Positions 8,375 through 16,453 of a stretch of 64,000 nt of DNA are shown here, piece after piece. The first letter of the stretch is position 1. Every line of letters begins with the position of its first letter. The stretch is from Paenalcaligenes sp050487225. GTDB taxonomy: Bacteria > Pseudomonadota > Gammaproteobacteria > Burkholderiales > Burkholderiaceae_B. The notes under the pieces are model-generated. The model did no database searches and had not been told where the DNA came from. It worked only from the letters and a program-made list of their open reading frames with translations. A program made the position numbers and the translations under genes. The stretch covers positions 1,612,001-1,676,000 of the forward strand of contig NZ_JBKQGY010000001.1 in assembly GCF_050487225.1 (NCBI RefSeq). The letters run 5' to 3'.

Positions 8375-8405
8375 GTTATGCCCCCTCTCAACGGGGGGGC
8401 ATAAC
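8375..8405 (+). repeat. Intercistronic 11-bp hairpin between aminotransferase and binding-protein genes
   Basis: GTTATGCCCCC (8375-8385) pairs with GGGGGCATAAC (8395-8405) around a 9-nt loop. No T-run follows, so it is a poor intrinsic terminator. Such GC-rich hairpins just before a binding-protein gene commonly protect or process mRNA and raise binding-protein levels over the rest of an operon. That role is inferred here. Confidence 0.6.
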
Positions 8406-8436
8406 GCCTGGTGTACACAAAAAAAGGAGGACAACC

Positions 8437-9204
8437 ATGATAAAAATTGCCATTGCCACGGCATTCCTAACGCTGGGCCTGCTTGGTCCAGCACATGTTC
8501 ACGCTGATACGCCTGATCATGGTCTTAAAAACCAAACGCTTTCTTTTGCGATGACGGGCGCTTACCCACCCTTCAGTTTTGTGAATGAACGCGGTGAGCT
8601 TACCGGCTTCGACATAGAAATAGGCAATGAAGTTGCCAAAAGACTAGACGCCAAAGCTCAACCACTCACCACCTCGTGGGACGGCATTATTGCCGGTCTG
8701 ATGGCAGATCGTTACGACACCATCATAGGCTCCATGGCCATTACCCCTCAGCGCCTGGAAGCCATCGACTTCTCTGAGCCCTACTACCGTGATGGTGCTC
8801 AGCTCTTCGTCAAACAAGGTTCAGGCTTACAAAGCATTGAAGACCTTAAAGGCAAAACCATCGGCGTCACCCTAGGCACCACCTTTGAAGACTGGTTACG
8901 TCAGAACGTACCAGAGGTCGAAGTACGTACCTACAAAGGCGATCCACAAATCATCATGGATGTGATGACTGGACGTTTATCGGGTTTTGTCACCACGCGC
9001 CTCACCGGCCTGATGGCGATTAAAGAGCGCAACGCCCCCATGGAAATGGCGGGCGACCTGCTGTACCAAGAAGAAGTTGGTATTGCGATCAAGAAAGGCA
9101 GACCTGAGCTGCAGCAAGCCATCAACACCGCCCTGCAAGCCATGCGCGACGACGGCACTTACACCCAAATCAGTGAAAAGTACTTCGGTACAGACATACG
9201 CTAA
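8437..9204 (+). CDS. Periplasmic amino-acid-type substrate-binding protein (family 3)
   Basis: A 255-residue periplasmic binding protein with a signal peptide (hydrophobic stretch 4-17, likely cleavage after VHA at 23). Family-3 marks include AYPPFSFVNERGELTGFDIE and the carboxylate-binding arginine R106 in SMAITPQR. Where HisJ and GlnH have an aspartate that holds the alpha-ammonium group (GRxDA), this protein has TGRLSGFV, with Ser182 in its place. The ligand may therefore lack a free alpha-amino group. AAGGAGG precedes the ATG closely. It is the first of three ABC importer genes. Confidence 0.93.
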   Translation: MIKIAIATAFLTLGLLGPAHVHADTPDHGLKNQTLSFAMTGAYPPFSFVNERGELTGFDIEIGNEVAKRLDAKAQPLTTSWDGIIAGLMADRYDTIIGSMAITPQRLEAIDFSEPYYRDGAQLFVKQGSGLQSIEDLKGKTIGVTLGTTFEDWLRQNVPEVEVRTYKGDPQIIMDVMTGRLSGFVTTRLTGLMAIKERNAPMEMAGDLLYQEEVGIAIKKGRPELQQAINTALQAMRDDGTYTQISEKYFGTDIR

Positions 9205-9216
9205 AAAGAGATTCTC

Positions 9217-9879
9217 ATGTTTGACTGGAGCATCATTGCACAGTACCTGCCCGTACTTTCCGAGGCAGCTCTGTTAACCCTCTATTTGTCTATCGTTTCG
9301 CTTATCCTAGGCCTAATTTTTGGCCTAGGGGCGGCGTTAGCCAAACTGTCCCACAACCCTATTTTGAATGTGATTGCCAGCTTTTATGTCTGGTTGATTC
9401 GTTCCACACCGCTGTTAATTCAGCTGTTCCTGATTTATTACGGCCTGCCTCAGTTGGGCTTTGACCTATCGCCCTTTACTTCGGGTGTATTGGGCTTGGC
9501 ATTAAACGTAGGTGCTTATAACGCCGAAACCATTCGCGCTGGGATTCAATCCGTAAACTTCGGCCAAACTGAAGCGGCGCTCTCTATTGGTATGTCGCGT
9601 GCTAAAGCCATGCGCCGCATTATTTTGCCGCAAGCCATTCGCAACATCATTCCACCACTGGGTAATAACTTCATCATTCTGGTGAAAGATACCTCGCTGG
9701 TTTCCACCATCACGCTGGTGGAGCTCACCATGAAAACCCAACAGTTGGTGGGCACCACCTACAAGCCTTTCGAGCTGTATTTGGGCGCCACCCTGCTGTA
9801 CGCCATCATGACCACGGCTATCGCCTTGTTGCTGCGCTTGGTTGAAAAACGTCTACACCTGAAAACAAGCCGGAGATAA
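9217..9879 (+). CDS. Amino-acid-type ABC transporter permease (HisM/GlnP family)
   Basis: A 220-residue inner-membrane permease with about five transmembrane segments. The cytoplasmic EAA loop that docks the ATPase is clear (EAALSIGMSRAKAMRRIILP). RSTPLLIQLFLIYYGLP is typical of the His/Glu/Gln/Arg/opine permease family. Only one permease gene is present, so it probably works as a homodimer. It starts 12 bp after the binding protein and is followed after 3 bp by the ATPase. Confidence 0.93.
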   Translation: MFDWSIIAQYLPVLSEAALLTLYLSIVSLILGLIFGLGAALAKLSHNPILNVIASFYVWLIRSTPLLIQLFLIYYGLPQLGFDLSPFTSGVLGLALNVGAYNAETIRAGIQSVNFGQTEAALSIGMSRAKAMRRIILPQAIRNIIPPLGNNFIILVKDTSLVSTITLVELTMKTQQLVGTTYKPFELYLGATLLYAIMTTAIALLLRLVEKRLHLKTSRR

Positions 9880-9882
9880 GCC

Positions 9883-10641
9883 ATGACACAACCTATTATC
9901 CGTATTAAAGGTCTGAAGAAAAGCTATGGCGATCTAGAGGTACTACGCTCTGTAGACCTAGAGATCATGCCCGGTGAAGTGATTGTAGTGATTGGCCCCA
10001 GTGGTTCAGGAAAAAGTACCTTATTGCGTACCGTGAACCATCTGGAAGTCCCCACTGGTGGCACGATTTTCCTCAAAGAGACGCTGATCAATGACACCAG
10101 CCTTAAAGGTCGTGCCTTTGAACGTCACCTGTGCCATATACGTACCAACTTGGGCATGGTGTTCCAGCACTTTCATCTGTTCCCGCACTTGAGCATCCTA
10201 CAAAACATTATTGAAGGCCCCACTCAAGTACTGAAGCGCGATAAACAGCAGTCTATAGAACAAGCTATAGAACTGTTGAACAGCGTCGGGTTGGCAGACA
10301 AAAAAGACGTCTACCCTGACCTGCTCTCTGGTGGTCAAAAGCAGCGTGTCGCCATTGTGCGCGCACTGGCCATGAACCCCGACGTGATGCTATTTGATGA
10401 ACCCACTTCAGCGCTGGACCCTGAGCTGGTAGGCGAGGTGCTAAGCGTGATGGAGTCCTTAGCCACTAAGGGCATGACCATGATGGTGGTCACACACGAA
10501 ATGGACTTTGCTCGCAAAGTGGCTGATCGCGTCATTTTCATGGACGGCGGCTACATCATCGAGCAAGGCACGCCCGAGCAAATTTTCAATAACCCCCAGC
10601 ATGAGCGCACCCAGAAATTCCTGGCCAGCATTCACCTCTAG
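9883..10641 (+). CDS. Amino-acid-type ABC transporter ATP-binding protein
   Basis: A 252-residue ATPase of the GlnQ/HisP type. It has Walker A (GPSGSGKST, residues 37-45), a Q-loop (VFQHFHLFPH), the signature LSGGQKQRV, Walker B (VMLFDEPTSALDPE) and the switch histidine in VVTHEMDFAR. It powers uptake through the permease upstream. All catalytic elements are intact. The next gene begins 12-21 bp later, so the CoA-transferase genes are probably on the same message. Confidence 0.95.
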   Translation: MTQPIIRIKGLKKSYGDLEVLRSVDLEIMPGEVIVVIGPSGSGKSTLLRTVNHLEVPTGGTIFLKETLINDTSLKGRAFERHLCHIRTNLGMVFQHFHLFPHLSILQNIIEGPTQVLKRDKQQSIEQAIELLNSVGLADKKDVYPDLLSGGQKQRVAIVRALAMNPDVMLFDEPTSALDPELVGEVLSVMESLATKGMTMMVVTHEMDFARKVADRVIFMDGGYIIEQGTPEQIFNNPQHERTQKFLASIHL

Positions 10642-10662
10642 TTTTATCGGTTAGTGAACAGC

Positions 10663-11358
10663 ATGAATAAATGTATTTCTTTGGAATCGGCAATTGCGCA
10701 GATCCCTTCCGGCGCCAGCATTATGGTTGGTGGCTTTGGCAGCCCCGGCACCCCGTTTGCGTTGATTAATGAACTACTGCGTCAAGGGCAAACCAACCTG
10801 ACCTTGATCAAAAACGATGCCAATGAAATGGGCTTAGGCATTAGCAAGCTCATCGAGGCAGGTCGAGTCCGTAAACTGATTGCTACGCACATTGGTTTAA
10901 ACCGTAATGTGATCGAGCAAATGAATGCCGGTACCTTAGAGGTAGAGTTTTACCCTCAAGGCATTTTGGCAGAGAAAATTCGCACGGCAGGCGCTGGCAG
11001 TTATGGCTTTTTGTCCGATATTGGCCTGAACTCTGAGATCACCGCCCCCGACGATGTGTTGTCATGGAAAGGTGATCGCTACAAAGTAGAGATGGCCCTG
11101 CAAGCCGACTTTGCCTTAATACACGCTGCGCGTGCTGACCATGTGGGTAACCTGTCGTACCACGGCTCTGCCATCAACTTTAATCCGTTAATGGCTATGG
11201 CTGCAGAGCATGTGATTGCGGAAACCGCAAACTGCTGCCCACCCGGCGAACTGCCCCCTGCCGTTGTACAAACCCCCTGCGCGTTCATCAAGAATGTGGT
11301 GGTACTAGACGGCTTGTCTACTGAATACGGAGTGATAGCTCATCATGTCAAACACTGA
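10663..11358 (+). CDS. 3-oxoacid CoA-transferase subunit A
   Basis: A roughly 231-residue alpha subunit of a family I CoA-transferase (AtoD/PcaI/ScoA type). The glycine-rich loop SIMVGGFGSPGTPFALI near the N-terminus is the subunit-A mark. With subunit B it moves CoA from a donor such as succinyl-CoA or acetyl-CoA to a 3-oxo acid. GTG at 10654 is an alternative start three codons upstream; neither has a strong ribosome-binding site. It overlaps subunit B by 14 bp, as expected of coupled subunits. Here the acceptor is likely the keto acid made by the aminotransferase. Confidence 0.9.
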   Translation: MNKCISLESAIAQIPSGASIMVGGFGSPGTPFALINELLRQGQTNLTLIKNDANEMGLGISKLIEAGRVRKLIATHIGLNRNVIEQMNAGTLEVEFYPQGILAEKIRTAGAGSYGFLSDIGLNSEITAPDDVLSWKGDRYKVEMALQADFALIHAARADHVGNLSYHGSAINFNPLMAMAAEHVIAETANCCPPGELPPAVVQTPCAFIKNVVVLDGLSTEYGVIAHHVKH

Positions 11359-11992
11359 TCGCATCATCGCGCGCGCTGCCCGCGAAATTACTCCCGGCAG
11401 CATTGTGAACCTCGGCATTGGCTTACCTGCTCAAGTGGTGAACTACTTACCCGATAATTTGGAAGTATTGATTCACGCTGAAAACGGCATTCTGGGTGTA
11501 GGCCCACAACCAGCTGTGGATGACATTGATCCACAGATGATTGACTCAGCCGGTAACTACGTCACCACCTTAGCTGGCGGCAGTCACTTCGATAGCGCGG
11601 TGTCCTTTGCCATGATTAGACGTGGGAAGTTAGACCTCACCATGATTGGTGCGTTTGAAGTAGACCAACACGGTAACTTGGCCAACTGGAAAATTCCTGG
11701 CAAGTTCTCGCCCGGTATTGGTGGGGCCATGGAATTGGCCCAGAAAACCCCTCGCATCGTCGTGCTCAGCACGCACTGCGATAAATACGGTAATTCCAAA
11801 ATTCTTAAAGAATGCCGTTTACCACTGACCGCCGAACGTTGCGTGTCACGCATCATCACTGATAAAGCCGTCATGGATGTCACGCCTGAGGGTTTACTGC
11901 TGGTTGAAAAAGCCTCTGATGTCACGCTGGACGAGCTCATCGCCATGACCGAAGCACCGCTCATTCTGTCTGAACACATCGCGGAATTCTAA
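11345..11992 (+). CDS. 3-oxoacid CoA-transferase subunit B
   Basis: A 215-residue beta subunit. VNLGIGLPAQV is the conserved N-terminal loop. AENGILGVGP carries the catalytic glutamate (E46) that forms the glutamyl-CoA thioester; the serine usual before this Glu is alanine here. GGSHFDSAVSFAMIRRGKLD and the late GLLLVE block complete the fold. Its start lies within subunit A. Together the two activate a 3-oxo acid for cleavage by the thiolase two genes downstream. Assignment as acetoacetate or 3-oxoadipate transferase cannot be made from sequence alone. Confidence 0.92.
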   Translation: MSNTDRIIARAAREITPGSIVNLGIGLPAQVVNYLPDNLEVLIHAENGILGVGPQPAVDDIDPQMIDSAGNYVTTLAGGSHFDSAVSFAMIRRGKLDLTMIGAFEVDQHGNLANWKIPGKFSPGIGGAMELAQKTPRIVVLSTHCDKYGNSKILKECRLPLTAERCVSRIITDKAVMDVTPEGLLLVEKASDVTLDELIAMTEAPLILSEHIAEF

Positions 11993-12008
11993 GCGCAAAG
12001 GAATCAAT

Positions 12009-13316
12009 GTGAGTCACAACACTACTTTTCCCGCTGTACGCGACATTACGGCGGCGGAGCAGCGCATCCTAAACAGTTGCGACAGCGTCTTTGAAGAGGT
12101 ACTGGAATTCACCGAAAACATGGTGAGCCAGTACGGCGTACTGAACCACGAGCAAGGCGTTTTGGATGTGGTTGAGGACAGGCTGACACGTCTAGACCTC
12201 GCGCCACAACGTGTACACATGAAGCACCATGCCTTGTGCAGCCACCCACTGTACGCCCCTGTGGATTGGGATCACGACCATAAATACAACTTGGTCTCCC
12301 AACTCAACCCCGGTGCTGCCGGTAAATCGTTAGTGCTAAACGGTCACCTGGATGTGGTCAGCGCTGAACCTTCTGATATGTGGTCACGCCCCCCACATCA
12401 GCCGTGGCGTCATGAGGGCTGGCTGTATGGCCGTGGTGCAGGCGATATGCAATCCGGTGTAGCTGCCATGATCTATGCGGTACACGCCATACGACATGCA
12501 GGCTTTACGATCACCTCGCCGTTAACCATACAGGCCGTGGTAGAAGAAGAATGCTCTGGCAATGGCACACTGGCCTGCTTAAACCAAGGTTTTGGTGGTG
12601 ACTTTGCGCTGATTCCTGAACCGTTTGGCGCACAGATTTACACGGGCCAAGTGGGTGTGCTGTGGTTCAAACTTACCGTCAAAGGTAAACCGGCACACGT
12701 GCTGGACACTTCTGCAGGGATCAATGCCATTGAAAAGCTGCAACGCTTGATTCCGTGGCTAAAAGGCTTAGAAGCGGAGCTAAACGAGCACCATAGACAA
12801 GCCCCTTACGACACGATGGCACAGCCCTTCAACTTGAACATAGGCAAGATGGAAGGCGGCAACTGGGCATCCAGCGTGCCTTCACATGCACAGCTAGAAG
12901 CCCGTATAGGTTTCCCGCCCGGCATGTCTGCCAATGAGATCATGCAAAAGGTGAGCGATTGCATTGAAGAGGCCGTCGCTAAAGACCCTGCTTTTGCAGA
13001 CCAACGCCCTATTCTACGTTTCCATGGTTTCCGTTCTGAAGGCCACTTGGTAGACATGAAACACGATGGCATACGTGAGCTTTCTGCCGCACACCAAAGC
13101 CTGACACACGCTGAGCCAGGCCATTATTTGTCTACGTGTACAACTGACTTACGTGCTTTCCATTTCTACAGCCGCACCGCTGGCACCTGCTATGGCCCTG
13201 TCGCGCAAAACATTCATGGTGTGGATGAGTGCGTCAACATCGAATCCATACGTCAAACCCTTAAAACCTATGCACTGTTCATCAGCCGCTGGGGGCAGTT
13301 GGAGTCTCGTTCATGA
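12009..13316 (+). CDS. M20 family metallo-deacylase/peptidase (ArgE/DapE-like)
   Basis: A 435-residue zinc hydrolase. Dinuclear metal ligands and the catalytic base are in place: H113 in LNGHLDVV, D146 in GRGAGDMQSG, the Glu pair 179-180 in VVEEECSGNG, E204 in IPEPFG, and a late His in NIHGVDE. The family removes acyl groups from N-acyl amino acids (ArgE, DapE, aminoacylase) or cleaves dipeptides. The start is GTG with AAAGGA seven bases before it. Its end overlaps the thiolase start by 4 bp (ATGA). The context suggests it deacylates the imported compound or a product of it. Confidence 0.88.
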   Translation: MSHNTTFPAVRDITAAEQRILNSCDSVFEEVLEFTENMVSQYGVLNHEQGVLDVVEDRLTRLDLAPQRVHMKHHALCSHPLYAPVDWDHDHKYNLVSQLNPGAAGKSLVLNGHLDVVSAEPSDMWSRPPHQPWRHEGWLYGRGAGDMQSGVAAMIYAVHAIRHAGFTITSPLTIQAVVEEECSGNGTLACLNQGFGGDFALIPEPFGAQIYTGQVGVLWFKLTVKGKPAHVLDTSAGINAIEKLQRLIPWLKGLEAELNEHHRQAPYDTMAQPFNLNIGKMEGGNWASSVPSHAQLEARIGFPPGMSANEIMQKVSDCIEEAVAKDPAFADQRPILRFHGFRSEGHLVDMKHDGIRELSAAHQSLTHAEPGHYLSTCTTDLRAFHFYSRTAGTCYGPVAQNIHGVDECVNIESIRQTLKTYALFISRWGQLESRS

Positions 13317-14506
13317 AACCCGTATACCTGAGTTACTACAAACGCTCGGCCTTTAGTCGTGCCAATTCACGCAAACCTGAAATCGACAGCTTTGCCGAGC
13401 AACGTGCTGATGTCTTATTGGCCCATTTGATTGATCATTGCTTAGACGACAATGGTTTGAATAGCGATAGCGTAGACGACCTGAGCGTTGGGTGCGCCTT
13501 GGGCGTCAAAGAGCAATGGAGCTTCGGTGGACGTTACCCCCTGCTGTTAAGCCAGTTAGGTGACCAATGTGCCAGTCGTAGCATTGACCAACAGTGTGGT
13601 TCCGGTATCGCCGCCTTGCGCACCAGCGCGCTAAACATTGCGTCGGGTGCTGCGGACTTGGCGATAGCTGGCGGCTACGAGCACATGACGCGTATCCCCA
13701 TGGGACCTAGCCTATTCCAAGAAGGAACACTCACCGTTCCACAACTCTCTGCCGCAATACAGAACAGCAAAGCCTATGACATGGCACACGCTATGAACAT
13801 GGGACTCACCGCCGAAAACTTGGCTACTTTTGCCGGGATTAGCCGTGAGCAAATGGACCGCTTTGCTGTACGTTCCCATGAGCGTGCTGCCCAAGCACAA
13901 GCGGATAACTATCTGGCCGGAGAAATCATAGCGCTGCCTGCCGTGGAAAACGGTGAAGCAACGGTGCACCTCGACAGTTGCATACGTGCAGGCACCACGG
14001 CAGAAGCTCTGTCCGAGCTGAAAACCGTGTTCAAAGAAAATGGTGTGATTAGTGCGGGTAACAGCTCACCACTGACTACTGGTGCAGCTTTAGGTTTATT
14101 GGCCTCGGAATCTGCTGTACAGCAGTACAACCTCACACCTATGGCCCGTATTGTGGCGTGTGTAGACCGTGGTGTGCGCCCAGAAATGATGGGCCAAAGC
14201 GTAGTACCCGCCGTGCAGCGTTTGCTGCAACAAACCGGTTTCAGCGCGTCGGATATTGATTTCTGGGAAATCAACGAAGCCTTTAGCGTGGTGCCGCTGT
14301 ATGCCATTCAATCGCTAGGCATTGATGCTGAACGCGTTAACGTGCATGGTGGTGCCTTGGCATTGGGCCACCCACTAGGCGCAACAGGCATACGCTTAGT
14401 CGGCACACTGGCACGCACATTGCATCAACAACAAGGTCGCTATGGCATTGCTGCTGCCTGCATAGGTGGCGGGCAAGGTATCGCCATGCTCATTGAGCGC
14501 GTCTGA
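13313..14506 (+). CDS. Thiolase (3-ketoacyl-CoA/acetyl-CoA acyltransferase family)
   Basis: A 397-residue thiolase. The nucleophilic cysteine C95 is in DQQCGSGIAALR, the proton-handling His in GGALALGHPLGATG and the second cysteine in CIGGGQGIAM; NEAF precedes them. All catalytic groups are present, so it should cleave a 3-ketoacyl-CoA with CoA to acetyl-CoA and a shortened acyl-CoA. It is translationally coupled to the M20 gene and ends the cluster. The N-terminal region is unusual among degradative thiolases (KEQWSFGGRYPLLLSQL), which suggests a specialised substrate. Confidence 0.9.
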   Translation: MKPVYLSYYKRSAFSRANSRKPEIDSFAEQRADVLLAHLIDHCLDDNGLNSDSVDDLSVGCALGVKEQWSFGGRYPLLLSQLGDQCASRSIDQQCGSGIAALRTSALNIASGAADLAIAGGYEHMTRIPMGPSLFQEGTLTVPQLSAAIQNSKAYDMAHAMNMGLTAENLATFAGISREQMDRFAVRSHERAAQAQADNYLAGEIIALPAVENGEATVHLDSCIRAGTTAEALSELKTVFKENGVISAGNSSPLTTGAALGLLASESAVQQYNLTPMARIVACVDRGVRPEMMGQSVVPAVQRLLQQTGFSASDIDFWEINEAFSVVPLYAIQSLGIDAERVNVHGGALALGHPLGATGIRLVGTLARTLHQQQGRYGIAAACIGGGQGIAMLIERV

Positions 14507-14597
14507 TAAGCCCGCACAGCCTAACGGGGGTACTGAGAGCCATACGTAGTTTTCACGTATACTCAAAAAGTTTTCCTTCGTTAGGCTAGGCTTTACC

Positions 14598-15413
14598 ATG
14601 CGTCAACCTGCTACACATCAAACGCTGCAAATCACCGAAGACGGCAACTTGCTGGACATTGAATATCAATGGGTAGGAAGCCAAGACCCTCAAGCGCCAC
14701 TGCTGGTCTTTTTACATGAAGGCTTAGGCAGCATTACGCACTGGTCTTTTTGGCCTGAAGAATTGGCCTCTTTCTTGGGCTGCCGTGGATTACTGTACTC
14801 ACGCCCCGGCTATGGTCAAAGCACACCACGTAACCCTAACGAAGACTTACCCATCAACTACTTGCATCGTGAAGCGCAGCAGCGTTTGCCTGCCGTGCTG
14901 GCTGCGTTGGGTTTAGCTGACGAACGCCCTATTTTATTTGGTCACAGCGACGGCGGCTCGATTGCCCTTTTGAATGCGGCCATGGATAACAGTGCTGCAC
15001 GAGCCATCATTTGTGTCGCGCCCCACATCAATGTAGAACCCTTTATGCACCACGGGTTAGAGCATTGCATCAACTGGTACGACAGCGGCGATCTGCGCCA
15101 ACGACTGGCTCGTTACCATCAAGATGTAGATGGCACCTTCAAACCCTGGAGCCGTGCGTGGAGTAGCCCTTACTTCCAGAAGAACTGGAACATAGAAAGT
15201 GATGTCGCCAATATCCAATGCCCTACGCTACTGATACAAGGCGATGAGGATGAATACTCATCCTTACATCAGGTATATGGGGTGCAATGCTTGGTGCCTC
15301 ATGCCGAGGCCATGGTGTTGGCGGGCGTCCGGCATAGTCCACACTTTGAACAACCGGAACGCCTCAAGAAGCGCTGCTTGCGCTTCTTACAAGAGCAGAA
15401 CTTACTGGATTAA
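14598..15413 (+). CDS. Alpha/beta hydrolase
   Basis: A 271-residue alpha/beta-fold hydrolase. The oxyanion loop HEGLG (about residue 40), the nucleophile elbow GHSDGGS, an acidic residue in GDEDEY and a histidine in RHSPHFE form the expected triad. ATG at 14598 follows a 91-bp gap after the thiolase. That gap carries a TATACT (14558-14563) that could be a separate -10 box, so the gene may have its own promoter. The substrate is unknown: an ester, thioester or C-C bond are all possible. It converges on tsaC with 11 bp between stops. Confidence 0.85.
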   Translation: MRQPATHQTLQITEDGNLLDIEYQWVGSQDPQAPLLVFLHEGLGSITHWSFWPEELASFLGCRGLLYSRPGYGQSTPRNPNEDLPINYLHREAQQRLPAVLAALGLADERPILFGHSDGGSIALLNAAMDNSAARAIICVAPHINVEPFMHHGLEHCINWYDSGDLRQRLARYHQDVDGTFKPWSRAWSSPYFQKNWNIESDVANIQCPTLLIQGDEDEYSSLHQVYGVQCLVPHAEAMVLAGVRHSPHFEQPERLKKRCLRFLQEQNLLD

Positions 15414-15424
15414 ATCGTAGTGAT

Positions 15425-16453
15425 TTATTCGAACGCGGCAGCGGCCCTGTTGAGCCGATCTGCCACGGCCAGCCATTCTGGCGTCGTCGGCAACTGCTCA
15501 ATATAGAAGGCATCAAAACCTTGCTCATCCAACTCGCGTAGCAACGCATACAACGCGTGTGCAAAGTGTGCTGGTTGGCTAGGCAACTCTACCCACTGCA
15601 GTCCAGCCGCTAACGCTGCTGGTGCCTTCCCAAAGCCCAACAACCCTACTTTCTTAGGTGCTGTAGCCTCAGTTACTTTGGCGTGCAACGCTGCACGCGA
15701 CAAGCTAAAGAGTGGCGTCGTTGGCGCATAGTGAGCCTTTAAGCTGCCCGACACGCGTGGTGCATGGTGCTTGGCCCCTATTTGTACCGAACGCCCTAGC
15801 GCTGCCTCTATTTGGGCCACGCTAATCCCACCAGGGCGCAAGACGGCTACTTCACCCGTCGTTGCAACACGCGATACATCCACAATGGTGGATTCAATCC
15901 CTACTTCGGCTGGGCCACCTTCCAAGATCATCTTGGGCTGCAATACACACCCTTTGAACTCTTGTTGTACGTGATACGCCTGTGTAGGTGAGATGCGTCC
16001 AAAACGGTTGGCCGACGGCGCCGCCACACCGCCCTGCCCACCTTTGCACTTGGCAAAGGCCGTCAATAAAGCTTGTGCTACCGGGTGCGATGGGCAGCGT
16101 ACCCCTACGCTGTCCTGTCCACCGGTAATTTGCAGCGGTACATGATCTGCCTTAGGCAAAATCAAGGTTAATGGGCCTGGCCAGAAACACTCCACCAAGC
16201 GCCAACCTTCATCGGGAATTTGTTTGGCCCAGTAGTACAAATCAGCCCCGGGGGCGACGTGCACAATCACCGGGTGATTGCTAGGACGCCCCTTGGCCTC
16301 ATAAATACTGGCCAGCGCTGCAAGATTTTCTGCATCTGCCCCTAAGCCGTAAACGGTCTCGGTAGGAAATGCGACTAGCTCGCCCGCATACAGCAATTCA
16401 GCAGCCTGCTGCACAGACTGCGCATCAGACGGGCTGATTACAGTCTCATGCAT
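15425..16453 (-). CDS. tsaC: L-threonylcarbamoyladenylate synthase, two-domain Sua5 type
   Basis: A 342-residue enzyme making threonylcarbamoyl-AMP from threonine, bicarbonate and ATP for the t6A37 tRNA modification. The YrdC domain spans about residues 10-205 (FPTETVYGLGADA, KGRPSNHPVIVHV, VGVRCPSHP, APSANRFGRISPT, GIESTIVDV). A Sua5 C-terminal domain follows, so this is the long form. ATG at 16453 is chosen over the longer frame from 16492. It overlaps the purK end by 8 bp and is the last gene of the purC-purE-purK-tsaC run. Confidence 0.93.
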   Translation of the reverse strand: MHETVISPSDAQSVQQAAELLYAGELVAFPTETVYGLGADAENLAALASIYEAKGRPSNHPVIVHVAPGADLYYWAKQIPDEGWRLVECFWPGPLTLILPKADHVPLQITGGQDSVGVRCPSHPVAQALLTAFAKCKGGQGGVAAPSANRFGRISPTQAYHVQQEFKGCVLQPKMILEGGPAEVGIESTIVDVSRVATTGEVAVLRPGGISVAQIEAALGRSVQIGAKHHAPRVSGSLKAHYAPTTPLFSLSRAALHAKVTEATAPKKVGLLGFGKAPAALAAGLQWVELPSQPAHFAHALYALLRELDEQGFDAFYIEQLPTTPEWLAVADRLNRAAAAFE

